A DNA stretch of 64,000 nt from Glutamicibacter nicotianae (GCF_006539525.1 NZ_BJNE01000005.1:1-64000), one strand, 5' to 3'. Shown: positions 50,017 through 58,334, counted from the stretch's first letter. Notes: generated from the sequence alone by a model not told the origin. Translations and numbers: made by a program.

Positions 50017-50969
50017 GGTGTTTCGCCTTTCAAAGCACGGGCAATGGTTCTGGTGTCATGCGTGATCAGGTCCAGGTAGCTGGGCACCGGACCGCCAGGT
50101 TCGGAGAGCGAGTCAACATAGAGAGTTCCGCCGTAGACGGCATCGGTGGATTCCACGACTCGTTGCATGGCCGCATCGGAGACCGTGGATTCGCAGAAGA
50201 CCGCGGGAACATCGTTGTCCCTGACATAGTCGATGGCCGCGGCGACCTTGCGCGGCGTGGCCTGTGATTCCGCGTTGACCGCCCACAGGTACTTTTCGGC
50301 CATGTTGGCATCGCGCGCCAGGTAGCTGAAGGCTCCCTCGCAGGTCACCAGCACACGCTGGCGTTGGGGGATTTCCTCCAGCGCCGCCTCGAGCTCGTCA
50401 TGCACATCTTGAAGCTTGGCCTGGTAGGCCCTGGCGTTCTCCCGATAGCTGGACGCATTGGCCGGATCCAGTTCGCTGAAGGCCTCAGCGATGCGCTCTA
50501 CATAGATCTTGACGTTCAGCGGGCTCATCCAGGCATGCGGGTTGGGCTTTCCGGCCCCTTCTTCCTGGACGATATCGATCGGCTCAATCCCCCGGCTGGC
50601 GGTTACGTGCGGGGCGTCATTGTCTTCGACGAATTGCTGGAACCAGGCTTCGAGGTTCAAGCCGTTATCGAGGATGAGGTCTGCATGGGAGGCGCGGCGC
50701 AAGTCATCCGGTGTCGGCTCGTATCCGTGGATCTCTGCGCCAAGTCGGGTAATTGATTCAACGCGCAAATGCTCGCCCGCGACGTTCTGGGCGATGTCCT
50801 GCAAGACCGTGAAGGTTGTCAGCACCACCGGCCGGTCGTCCGGGCTGGCTGCGGGCTCAGTGCTGGGCTTGGACGCGCAACCAGCGAGGGCGAGCAGGCA
50901 GGCCAGGACGGCGGCCAGCAGCCCCACACGTTGCCCCGCGCCTGATCGACGTTTCGCCGTTTGCACCAT
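50013..50969 (-). CDS. Metal-binding lipoprotein of the Mn/Zn ABC importer
   Basis: The 318-residue protein has a lipobox LAGC in its signal and the TroA/MntC-type cluster A-I binding domain: TTFTVLQDIAQNVAGEHLRVESITRLGAEIHGYEPTP (metal-binding His), KPNPHAWMSPLNVKIY (second His) and VTCEGAFSYLARD. The Glu and Asp of the site (C-terminal VFCESTVSD) are present. ATG 50969 is preferred over GTG 50993. It is the first gene of the operon, after an inverted repeat at 51022-51043 that is probably an MntR box. Confidence 0.92.
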   Translation of the reverse strand: MVQTAKRRSGAGQRVGLLAAVLACLLALAGCASKPSTEPAASPDDRPVVLTTFTVLQDIAQNVAGEHLRVESITRLGAEIHGYEPTPDDLRRASHADLILDNGLNLEAWFQQFVEDNDAPHVTASRGIEPIDIVQEEGAGKPNPHAWMSPLNVKIYVERIAEAFSELDPANASSYRENARAYQAKLQDVHDELEAALEEIPQRQRVLVTCEGAFSYLARDANMAEKYLWAVNAESQATPRKVAAAIDYVRDNDVPAVFCESTVSDAAMQRVVESTDAVYGGTLYVDSLSEPGGPVPSYLDLITHDTRTIARALKGETP

Positions 50970-51021
50970 TGCACACCATTCCGATTCTCGCACTGGCGAT
51001 TAGTTCGCCCCCCTCAATCAT

Positions 51022-51043
51022 AATGTTTGATGGGTCGAACATT
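51022..51043. promoter_or_regulatory. Candidate MntR/DtxR-type operator
   Basis: AATGTTTGA and TCGAACATT are inverted repeats (8 of 9 symmetric positions) with a TGGG centre, 22 bp long. It is about 50 bp upstream of the metal-binding-protein start. The size and symmetry suit a DtxR-family dimer site. Confidence 0.65.
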
Positions 51044-51081
51044 GCAAATTCGCGTCGGCAGATTTCGCTGTGGGTGCTGTC

Positions 51082-52047
51082 TCAGACCCCCAGCAGGGTA
51101 TTGACAAGACGGGCGGCAGTGCGTGCGGTACGCCCGTCAATATCCAATCCCGGGTTCAGCTCCACCACGTCAATCAATGCCAATTTGCCGCTGCCCGCCA
51201 GCATTGCGCAAAGTCCGTGGATCACTTCCAGGGGCACCCCGAAACCGGCAGGGGCACTGACCCCCGGAGCCACCGACGCAGGCAGCACATCGAGATCGAT
51301 GGTCAGATACAGCTTGTCGATGCCCGCCAGGAAGTCCTCGACGAATCCCAGGACGGCAGGTAATTGACCTGCCGTGCACTGCTCGTCAAGCAGGTAGCGC
51401 ACGCCCAAGCTGCGAGCCCGTTCGAAGAGCACCGGTGTGTTGCTCGGCTTGCTGATTCCCACTACCGCGTAGTTGAAATCGCGCCCTTCGGCCTGCAGAT
51501 CCCGGGCGATGTCCAAGAACGGCGTGCCGCTGGTCCGGCGCGGTGCGCTGCGCAAATCGAAATGCCCGTCCAGGTTCAAGATGCCCAACCGGGTTTCCGG
51601 CTCGTCCCTGAAGTGCTTGAACAGACCGGTGAATGAACCATAGGCCGTTTCGTGGCCGCCGCCGAGCACCACTGGCAGCATTTCTCCAGCGAGCAATGCG
51701 CTCACCGACTGCGCCAGTCGCTCCTGCCCCGATTCGAGCTCGTCACCAAGCACCTCGATATCGCCAGCATCCACCAGCGGGCGCGGCTCGTGAATGGCCA
51801 GCGAGCCCAGGGCGGCGCGCAGCGCCTGCGGCCCCCGGGCGGCACCAACCCGGCCCTCGTTGCGCAGCACGCCCGCATCAGATGCGAAACCGAGCAACGC
51901 AGCAGGCCGCCGCCCATTGGGGGTGCCAGCAGGCTGGCTGTTCACGTGCTGGTGCCATCTCAAATGCTGCTCGCCGGTGCCGTCATTGCGTCCAATCCAG
52001 ATAGCAGGTGCCCGGTCAACCGCCAGCTGCGGCTCGAAATTCTCCAT
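51082..52047 (-). CDS. hutG: Formimidoylglutamase (arginase-family HutG)
   Basis: The enzyme hydrolyses formimidoylglutamate to glutamate and formamide, a later step of histidine degradation. The 321-residue ureohydrolase has the binuclear Mn ligands: GGGHETAYGSF, LNLDGHFDLR, and YLTIDLDVLPAS. A close relative is agmatinase, but the HutR-like motif at its promoter (52103-52119) and the SSPSN-type loop point to HutG. The ATG at 52047 follows GGAAG. It lies 21 kb from hutU. The stop codon is near the metal-importer operator. Confidence 0.85.
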   Translation of the reverse strand: MENFEPQLAVDRAPAIWIGRNDGTGEQHLRWHQHVNSQPAGTPNGRRPAALLGFASDAGVLRNEGRVGAARGPQALRAALGSLAIHEPRPLVDAGDIEVLGDELESGQERLAQSVSALLAGEMLPVVLGGGHETAYGSFTGLFKHFRDEPETRLGILNLDGHFDLRSAPRRTSGTPFLDIARDLQAEGRDFNYAVVGISKPSNTPVLFERARSLGVRYLLDEQCTAGQLPAVLGFVEDFLAGIDKLYLTIDLDVLPASVAPGVSAPAGFGVPLEVIHGLCAMLAGSGKLALIDVVELNPGLDIDGRTARTAARLVNTLLGV

Positions 52048-52102
52048 GCTTCCAGCTGACCAGATGCACCCCCGAGCGCGCCATGCCTTCTGCGGTTCTC
52101 CG

Positions 52103-52119
52103 TCTGAAACACCGGACAG
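52103..52119 (+). promoter_or_regulatory. HutR-like site upstream of hutG
   Basis: TCTGAAACACCGGACAG, 16/17 identical to the hutU site, lies 56-72 bp before the hutG start and 10 bp from the 3' end of the SH3-domain gene. Confidence 0.65.
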
Positions 52120-52126
52120 AAGACGT

Positions 52127-54082
52127 TTATCGGGCACTCAGCGCGCGGTAGTCCAGCGGCCCTTTCGTGGCCGCATTGCCGTAGACCTCAACATGGATGT
52201 GATCCATGTGCCGGGTGGTGTCATTCCAGTTGCCGGTGAACTGGCTTCCGTACTTCCCGGAATCGGAATACGGGGTCCAGCCAGTGGTGGGAAGCCAGAT
52301 CCGGTCCTGCCAGATCAGGTAATAGATCCCCAGCTGGATGCGGTTATCCAGCAGGAACTGGGCCAATTTATCGCCTTGGGCGACGCGCGCCCGGTTCTTG
52401 TAATCGCGGATCATCAGGTCCACGGCCTTTCCGGAGCTGTGCCCGGACGAACCGCTTCGAATGGTGTGGATGGCGCTGACGGTATCGCCGGTTCTCCCCT
52501 TCAGCGCGGCAATGACCCGTTGCGCATCAGGCTGCAAGACGCCCGGCTGGCTCTTGGAGAGGTAGGTTTCCCTGACCCAACCGCGTCCTTGAGGCGCGGA
52601 AACTTCGGCCCAGCCGGCATCGCTGCGCATGAAGGTGACCTTCTGCCCGGCTGGCAGCACGGCTTTGCTCCGGTGGCTTACACCCGCGCCGGCCCGCAGA
52701 TTGACGTTGGCCGTGGTCCAGCGGTATTCGGTGGTCGGGGCCGGTGCCGGTCGCGGCGCCTGGGGTTTGCTGGTAGCCAGATAGCCATTGCCGATCCATC
52801 CGGTGCCCTTCGTTGTGGATACGCGTGCCCAACCGTTGGCCGTACCCAGGATGCTGACCTGCTGCCCCTTGGAGATAACCGCCAGCGATTTATAGCCGGT
52901 GGAGTACCCGGAGCGAAGGTGCACATTGGCAGTTGTCCAGCGCTTGGCAGCCTTCAGCGGCGTGTAGGCCTTGGCCACCAATGCGCTGGATGGAACCCAC
53001 CCAGTCGTCTTGGAGGTTTTCACCCTAGCCCAGCCGTTCGATGTTCCGTGCAGGGTGAGCGTGGATCCGGCGGCTACCGTTCCCAAGGACCTGGACGTTC
53101 CCGAAGCGCTGGCGCGCACGGCGGTGCTGGACAGAATCCAGCGTGGTGCTGGGTGGGCAGGCTTATAGGCGGTGCTGGACAGGATGGCGGTTGGCACCCA
53201 GCCGATGCCACGGGTGGACTTGATCTGGGACCAGGAACCTCTGGTTGTGTACAAGCCGACTTTCTCGCCCGGCGCGAGGCGTCCGAGGGAAGCCGAGGAG
53301 CTGTGATTCGATCGGCGCAGGACGCTGCTGCTGAGCAGCCAACGGCTCCCTATCGTCTTTTGGGTTGCTACAGGCTGGGTAGACAGTTGCTTGGCAGGGA
53401 GCCATCCGCGTTTCCCGGCGGTAGCTACATAGCTCCACGAGCCTGAGGTGCGCAGCCACTCGACTTTGGCTCCCGCCGGAACACTTGCCACGCGTGCCGC
53501 TTTGGCCGAGGTGGACTTCCGCAGGACCTGGGCGCTTTTCGAATACCGGTGCACGGGTGCCGGCAGTGAGCTGGACAGCTGGCTTGTTGGCACGAAACCG
53601 GTGACCTTGCCGATCTTGATCCGGCTCCAGGAGCCAGTTGCGCCCAGACGCTGCACCTTGGCTTTGCGCATGGCTCCGGCCAGGGCCGGAGAGACGGACG
53701 TTGCCTTCTTGCGGACCGGCTGGAAGGAAAGCAGATAGCGGGTGGCTGAGCTCTTGGGCTTGGCCGGCGCTGCGGGCGAGGTCAGGTACTTGGCCGAGAC
53801 CCAGCCGGACTTCTTCTTGTAGGTTGCTTGCACCCAGCCGGAAGAACCCCCGGAGACGAGAACCTTGGCGCCCTTGGGAATGACCAGCAGCGACGCGGAG
53901 TGGACCGAAGGCGATTTGCGCAGATTCAAGTTGGCGGTGGTCTGCTTGGCGACTGCCGCAGGAGCCGCAGCAAGCTGGGCGACACCGGCTGGAGCCTGCA
54001 TTGATGCGCTGGCGCCAGCTGCGGTGCCAAAGGCCAGGAGCAGGGCCAGCAACAGGCCCAGGACGCGATTCGTATATTTCAA
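52127..54082 (-). CDS. Secreted protein with seven SH3b repeats and a peptidase-like C-terminus
   Basis: The 651-residue exported protein has a signal peptide (residues 1-28), then seven bacterial SH3 repeats (about 57-62 residues each, ending with GWVxxxxL, such as SGWVSAKYLTS, RGWLPAKQLST, TGWVPSSALVA), then a C-terminal domain of about 140 residues (SGSSGHSSGKAVDLMI, HMDHIHVEVYG) like the actinobacterial His/Asp wall-peptidase-type domain of the ARB_07466 family. SH3b repeats bind cell wall peptides, so a role in wall binding or remodelling is likely. It is divergent from nothing close; a 145-bp gap lies on its 5' side. Confidence 0.87.
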   Translation of the reverse strand: MKYTNRVLGLLLALLLAFGTAAGASASMQAPAGVAQLAAAPAAVAKQTTANLNLRKSPSVHSASLLVIPKGAKVLVSGGSSGWVQATYKKKSGWVSAKYLTSPAAPAKPKSSATRYLLSFQPVRKKATSVSPALAGAMRKAKVQRLGATGSWSRIKIGKVTGFVPTSQLSSSLPAPVHRYSKSAQVLRKSTSAKAARVASVPAGAKVEWLRTSGSWSYVATAGKRGWLPAKQLSTQPVATQKTIGSRWLLSSSVLRRSNHSSSASLGRLAPGEKVGLYTTRGSWSQIKSTRGIGWVPTAILSSTAYKPAHPAPRWILSSTAVRASASGTSRSLGTVAAGSTLTLHGTSNGWARVKTSKTTGWVPSSALVAKAYTPLKAAKRWTTANVHLRSGYSTGYKSLAVISKGQQVSILGTANGWARVSTTKGTGWIGNGYLATSKPQAPRPAPAPTTEYRWTTANVNLRAGAGVSHRSKAVLPAGQKVTFMRSDAGWAEVSAPQGRGWVRETYLSKSQPGVLQPDAQRVIAALKGRTGDTVSAIHTIRSGSSGHSSGKAVDLMIRDYKNRARVAQGDKLAQFLLDNRIQLGIYYLIWQDRIWLPTTGWTPYSDSGKYGSQFTGNWNDTTRHMDHIHVEVYGNAATKGPLDYRALSAR

Positions 54083-54227
54083 TGTGGGTGCTTTCGAGCA
54101 AGGGCAAACTGCCGATTCCTGCGGTCAGCAGAAGTCCAAGGCATTCCGCTGTGGGCGGCGATATTGCGATCGCCAAGAAAATAATGACACAGCAATGGCA
54201 ATTTCGCCCTGCCGTGATCTGAAGAAG

Positions 54228-54881
54228 CTAGCTCGCCTTGGACATGACGAAAGCAGTCACGGAACCCGGCTCGATTTCGGTTCGTCCGGCGTCCTGGATG
54301 ACAGGCCCGGCAGCCTGCCGAGACAATTGCTCGAAGTCCTTGCGTGGCAGGTGTCTGATGCCTACCGGTGCATGGGATTGCAGCCACGCTTCGACAGATT
54401 CGGCGGGGGCCTCGGTCAGCCATGCGAACAGCGCGTGTGCTGCCTGCGCGGCAGCCTTTCCGGTGGACATCTCCAAGGACTTGTTCAGCACGATGTTGAT
54501 CTTCGCGTCCAGGACTTCATCGGCCTTTGGCAACTGCGTGCCGGAGACCTGGAGCTTGGCGATCAGCTTCGGCAAGTCGGCGGCCGGCAATGGGGGCAGG
54601 CCGACAGCTTGCGCCTTGCCCACTTCGCTGACCATTTGCTCGGGGAACATCTCCAGCACCTTGGCGAACATCTTGGGATTGGCCCGGCGCACCGACTTGG
54701 CGAATGCCTGTGAAGCCCACTGCTGCCAATCCGGGTTCTGCGGATCTTGCAGGTAGGCAATCACGGCTGCGCGGGCCACCGCCGAGAGGCCCTCATCCTC
54801 GCTCGACGGATCCTCCTTGTCGATTCGCAGGATGATGGGCTGTACCAATTCCCCGGGGTCGCGATCGCGCAGTTCAGTCAT
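54228..54881 (-). CDS. PTH2-type peptidyl-tRNA hydrolase with an N-terminal extension
   Basis: The 217-residue protein has a C-terminal PTH2 domain (about 125-215): INIVLNKSLEMSTGKAAAQAAHALFAW and a final AGPVIQDAGRTEIEPGSVTAF, the family's AGRTxI..GS motif. PTH2 releases tRNA from peptidyl-tRNA that dissociates from the ribosome. The first 120 residues are an extra domain (ADLPKLIAKLQVSGTQLPKADEV at its end) found in some actinobacteria, of unknown role. The gene is alone. Confidence 0.85.
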   Translation of the reverse strand: MTELRDRDPGELVQPIILRIDKEDPSSEDEGLSAVARAAVIAYLQDPQNPDWQQWASQAFAKSVRRANPKMFAKVLEMFPEQMVSEVGKAQAVGLPPLPAADLPKLIAKLQVSGTQLPKADEVLDAKINIVLNKSLEMSTGKAAAQAAHALFAWLTEAPAESVEAWLQSHAPVGIRHLPRKDFEQLSRQAAGPVIQDAGRTEIEPGSVTAFVMSKAS

Positions 54882-54951
54882 GGTTTTATTCTATGGCGAA
54901 TGAGAGAACCGAATTTTCGGACTCCAAAGCTTCAGCTTGCAACTCTAACTA

Positions 54952-55353
54952 CTATGCGCTGAGGAAGGTCACCGTAATGCGCGCCGGGATCTGCGCGTAC
55001 ACCGCGTGAAGGACGTTGGCTTCAACGAAGATGCTACCCCCAACAGCCAACGGGTAATTGCATCCCTCCACCGTGAACTCGATTTCCCCTTCAATTACAG
55101 AAACGATGATCGGGGTGCGCGCTACGTGCTCTTTCAGCTCAACATTTGAGTCGAAAGCTATTTCCGTAATCTGTGCTTTCTCGCCGGCAAAAATTCTCTT
55201 GGCCGAATACTTTCCTGGCTTGATTGGATTGCGTTCGGCATTGCCCGCAGCTGACAACGAAATCAGCTCGAATTCTCCGCCCATAATATTTTCAGTCAAG
55301 GCAATTCCCGTCTTCCGGTGTGATTGAATCCACGTCGAATTAACTACCAGCAT
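54952..55353 (-). CDS. Cupin-like protein
   Basis: The 133-residue protein has a C-terminal cupin barrel: NVELKEHVARTPIIVSVIEGEIEFTV and GGSIFVEANVLHAVYA, with metal-site His/Glu pattern partly present. Start is uncertain: ATG 55353 lies only one base after AGGAG, while ATG 55284 gives a 110-residue core. No neighbour suggests its role. The base composition is more AT-rich than surrounding genes, so recent acquisition is possible. Confidence 0.6.
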   Translation of the reverse strand: MLVVNSTWIQSHRKTGIALTENIMGGEFELISLSAAGNAERNPIKPGKYSAKRIFAGEKAQITEIAFDSNVELKEHVARTPIIVSVIEGEIEFTVEGCNYPLAVGGSIFVEANVLHAVYAQIPARITVTFLSA

Positions 55354-55811
55354 GCTCCTTTTTCGATCCGGGAGCCAACTGCCGCTTGATTCCTATCGCC
55401 CTTTGCGTTGCTGCCCGTCGTGTCGACAGCCGCCAATAGAAGCAACGTATTCATCTCGACGCAGTGACCCTCATTCAAGGCCCACGGCGTGCCGGGTTCC
55501 TACCAAGATCCGCGCTCGAATCAAGACACTGCTTCACCTTCTCGCATTGCAGAGTCGCTCACTTTGGTTCGCAGTCTAGAGATTCTCGTCTTGGCCTTGG
55601 AAGCTGCCGTCGGGCTCTCTCCTGCCAAGGTAAAGGCAGTGTCAGGCGCGCATCATGCCTCGGCGTTGTTCCTGGCATGCGTAGCAAATTTCGAGACTTC
55701 GCTAGCGTCAGTATTTCAGTATTCCCGTCATAGAACACACATGCTTGCCACTTCCGAGGGATCGCAACACCCAATTACTCAGCGACCGCACCGTCGTTTG
55801 CCGGGAGCCTC
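55354..55811. other. 458-bp region without a recognised gene
   Basis: Plus-strand frames here are open (for example a helical stretch around 55540-55740 containing VRSLEILVLALEAAVGLSPAKVKAVS) but lack a convincing ribosome site and family resemblance. They may be a degraded gene or chance. I see no terminator or repeat. Confidence 0.35.
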
Positions 55812-56630
55812 CTAGCGTCGCCGAACTTTGCGCACGATCAGCAGCACGACGCTGGTCAGCATGGCAGTGGCCAAACTGACCAGAAGAGGAGTCTGCCACG
55901 GAACATCCAGAACGCTCCCGGTGAATTCTTTCCAAAAGGAGCCAATAGAATCCCAGCCTGTTGCCTTCGATTCGATAACTCGAGCGGTGCTTTCCACAAC
56001 GGCCGGCATGACCCATTGGATCGCCAGCGCGAAGACCCACATCAGTAGGTTCATGATTCTCAAGAATCCGACGAAGCCCAAAATGAGGCCGAGGAGCAGC
56101 GGCCCGGCATACCAGAGGTAGACATAGTAGGACTGGGCGCCGGCAACGAGCGAAGCAATGATCTGCAGCCAATAGCTCACACCCACCGTTAGCGTCGCAT
56201 AAAACAGCACCGCTATGGGCAGCCGCAATTTAGTAGCCAGGAAGTACCAGGCTTGGCTGATCAGCAGCAGGCCCCCGAATACCCAAAGATGCCGGATGGA
56301 TGCTGAGGACAGTTCCCCGCCCAAGAGCCCGGGCTCAAATGCGAGAAGGCCTTGGAATCCGAGACCCAAAAGCCCCAGGATCATGCCCACGGCTGTCACG
56401 ACAGTGAACGCTGTACGCCCATACCCAATGCGCCGGGCAAACCAGCTGCCCCAGAGGGTTATGACGGAGAAAACTACCAACAGCCCTTGGGCGTCGTCGC
56501 TGGCATGCGGGAGAATCGACCGGTCTTCTTCCCCAATCCACAACCACGGCAACACCACGATCGCAGTGATCAGCAATCCAGCGACCAATTGCATCCACCA
56601 GTTGTGCCAGATCCGACTCATTGAACCCAC
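55812..56630 (-). CDS. Multi-pass membrane protein of unknown function
   Basis: The 272-residue protein has seven or so predicted helices (LVAGLLITAIVVLPWLWI near the start, VLFYATLTVGVSYWLQIIASLVAGA, LLVSLATAMLTSVVLLIV near the end) and ends with RKVRRR. It begins with GTG 56630, preceded by GAGGAG. The first cytoplasmic turn has GEEDRSILPHASDDAQG. I recognise no family. It stands alone. Confidence 0.65.
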   Translation of the reverse strand: MGSMSRIWHNWWMQLVAGLLITAIVVLPWLWIGEEDRSILPHASDDAQGLLVVFSVITLWGSWFARRIGYGRTAFTVVTAVGMILGLLGLGFQGLLAFEPGLLGGELSSASIRHLWVFGGLLLISQAWYFLATKLRLPIAVLFYATLTVGVSYWLQIIASLVAGAQSYYVYLWYAGPLLLGLILGFVGFLRIMNLLMWVFALAIQWVMPAVVESTARVIESKATGWDSIGSFWKEFTGSVLDVPWQTPLLVSLATAMLTSVVLLIVRKVRRR

Positions 56631-56760
56631 TCTTACTCCTCAGTGTTCCTACGCGCTCATTGTTCCAGAGCCAGCGCGGAGCATCGCGAATGCCGGATGG
56701 CGTTTCCCCCAAGTTGCTCCAGACAGCAGACTCCCGCACCGGGAACTGTGCCGGGAACGC

Positions 56761-56810
56761 CAGATGGCCCGTGCGCATTCCACCCAACTGGAATGCCCAC
56801 GAGCCATCTG
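56761..56810. repeat. Imperfect 22-bp inverted repeat
   Basis: The arms (56761-56782 and 56789-56810) are complementary with two mismatches around a 6-nt loop. They contain CAGATGGC..GCATTCCA and its complement. There is no U-tract. It lies in a 494-bp intergenic region (56631-57124) in which I see no gene; it could be a regulatory RNA hairpin or a bidirectional terminator. Confidence 0.6.
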
Positions 56811-57085
56811 GACTACTGCTTTCACCGTGCCTTGGCGTGGGTGGCCACTGCTCCTGGATTGCGTAAATGCAGGTGGTTTACGTCATCAGGCGGTCTTCGT
56901 TGAATTCGGCGGTAACCCGTTCAACTTTCTCTACTTTCAGTGAACAACACATAGATCACCGTGTGCAATAGGCAAGAATGCAATTAGTCAATATGATCAA
57001 CTGGACAAGAAATATATCGCGATTATTCGCCAATTTGCCGTGAGAGCTGAATCACAAGAATCAGTTTGAACCTGCCAGCAAAGCA

Positions 57086-57116
57086 CTTGACCTTGACGCA
57101 ACGTCAACCAGTAGCG
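57086..57116 (+). promoter_or_regulatory. MerR-type promoter with a 19-bp spacer and central palindrome
   Basis: TTGACC (57086-57091) and TAGCGT (57111-57116) are 19 bp apart. The spacer contains the palindrome TTGACGCAACGTCAA (57092-57106). This is the classic layout of MerR-activated promoters. Confidence 0.75.
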
Positions 57117-57124
57117 TGGTAGCC

Positions 57125-57916
57125 ATGAACGATTCAACTGGCCGTCGGAAACAAGTCCGCCACTCGATCGCACAGGTCTCGAAATCCGCTGGAGTCAGCA
57201 GCCGCACTTTGCGGCACTACGACCAGATCGGCTTGCTGGAGCCTGATCACGTGGCCGCCAACGGGTATCGCTTCTATACCGACAGGCAGCTGGTCCGGCT
57301 CCAGCGGATTCTCTTGCTGAAGCAGTTGGGCATGAAGCTGGAAACCATCGCTGAAATCCTGGACGAGCAACGCACTGAATTAGCCGCGCTGCGCACCCAC
57401 AAGGAACAGCTCCACAGGCAACGTGAGGCGCTGGACCGGCAAATCGCGGCCCTGGATCACAGCATTTCAACACTAATTACAGGAGGAACAATGGAACCGG
57501 AAAAGAGCTTTGACGGCTTCAACGAGCAGTACAAGCACGAGGTATCCGCACGCTGGGGCGCCGACGCCTACGAAACATCTAATCGCTGGTGGCGCTCCAA
57601 ATCAGGAGACGAGCAAAGCGCATTCATGGAAGAGGTCAAAATCATAAACCAGGCCTGGATCGAGGCGGGCAAGAATTCCGTCCCAGCAGACAGCGTCGAA
57701 GCCCAGGAACTAGCCGCTCGCCATGTGCGCTGGCTTCAGAGCGCCAAGGGCACCCCGCTGGATTCCGGTGATCCGGCCCAGCGCAAGGCATATATCTGCA
57801 GTCTCGGCGAGATGTATGTGGCTGATCCGCGGTTTGCAAAGAACTACGGCGGATATGCCGAACTCGTTCGCGATGCGTTGCAGATTTTTGCCGAACGCAC
57901 TATCCAGCTCGACTAG
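57125..57916 (+). CDS. MerR-family regulator with a TipAS drug-binding domain
   Basis: The 263-residue protein has an N-terminal MerR helix-turn-helix (SIAQVSKSAGVSSRTLRHYDQIGLLEPDHVAANGYRFY), a coiled coil (about 80-115; RTHKEQLHRQREALDRQIAALDHSI) and a C-terminal TipAS-like domain (about 130-260; FDGFNEQYKHEVSARWG..., ending ADPRFAKNYGGYAELVRDALQIFA). TipA relatives bind thiopeptides or other drugs and activate their own promoter. ATG 57125 is 8 bp after the -10 box, consistent with a leaderless mRNA. A terminator follows. Confidence 0.88.
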   Translation: MNDSTGRRKQVRHSIAQVSKSAGVSSRTLRHYDQIGLLEPDHVAANGYRFYTDRQLVRLQRILLLKQLGMKLETIAEILDEQRTELAALRTHKEQLHRQREALDRQIAALDHSISTLITGGTMEPEKSFDGFNEQYKHEVSARWGADAYETSNRWWRSKSGDEQSAFMEEVKIINQAWIEAGKNSVPADSVEAQELAARHVRWLQSAKGTPLDSGDPAQRKAYICSLGEMYVADPRFAKNYGGYAELVRDALQIFAERTIQLD

Positions 57917-57921
57917 CCCGT

Positions 57922-57950
57922 GGCTGTTCCCGATGCGCTCGGGAACAGCC
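57922..57950 (+). terminator. Terminator after the TipA-like gene
   Basis: GGCTGTTCCCGA (57922-57933) pairs with TCGGGAACAGCC (57939-57950) around TGCGC. It can also end the convergent HTH gene. Confidence 0.75.
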
Positions 57951-57963
57951 GCGGCCAGCGCTG

Positions 57964-58170
57964 TCAGCTATGGGTTTCGTTCGCAATATCCTCGCGGGCC
58001 TGCGCGTACCGCTCCTGGATATAGTTCTCCAAGGCGACGCGTTCCACGCGCCACATGCCGCGCCCGCCTATTTGGATGGCCGGCAGCTCGCCGCTTTTCA
58101 CGAGAGCCCGAACCTGCGGCAGCTTCACATTCAGTTCCTCTGCCACGTCTTCCAACCGCAAAAACCTCAT
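57964..58170 (-). CDS. BldC-like/excisionase-type small helix-turn-helix protein
   Basis: The 68-residue protein is a stand-alone MerR-type winged helix: LRLEDVAEELNVKLPQVRALVKSGELPAIQIGGRGMWRVERVALENYIQERYAQ, typical of BldC-like and excisionase family proteins. They bind DNA directly and often cooperatively. The location, convergent with the TipA-like gene and with no integrase nearby, favours a chromosomal BldC-like regulator. The ATG at 58170 is preferred. Confidence 0.82.
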   Translation of the reverse strand: MRFLRLEDVAEELNVKLPQVRALVKSGELPAIQIGGRGMWRVERVALENYIQERYAQAREDIANETHS

Positions 58171-58334
58171 ATCAACAGGTTACTGTGATTAGCGTCCATT
58201 TGATCCCAGCCTGCTGAATTTGTGGATAAAGGATGGCATTCCGCCCGGCCATTCGCCCTAGTGGCCGCAGTAGCCGAGTCGCGCGCAACAATATCAGCCA
58301 ATCCGCGCAACACATTTGGGATCCACTGGTCATT

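Noticed and set aside
55489-55815. A 108-codon plus-strand ORF as a helical protein gene
   Set aside because: It has no ribosome site, and its similarity to any family is not apparent; it overlaps the end of the opposite membrane-protein gene.
56761-56810. Insertion-sequence terminal repeat
   Set aside because: No transposase remnant or target duplication is seen around the inverted repeat.
57964-58170. Phage excisionase, implying an integrated element
   Set aside because: There is no integrase, attachment-site duplication or other phage gene nearby, so a chromosomal BldC-like regulator is more likely.
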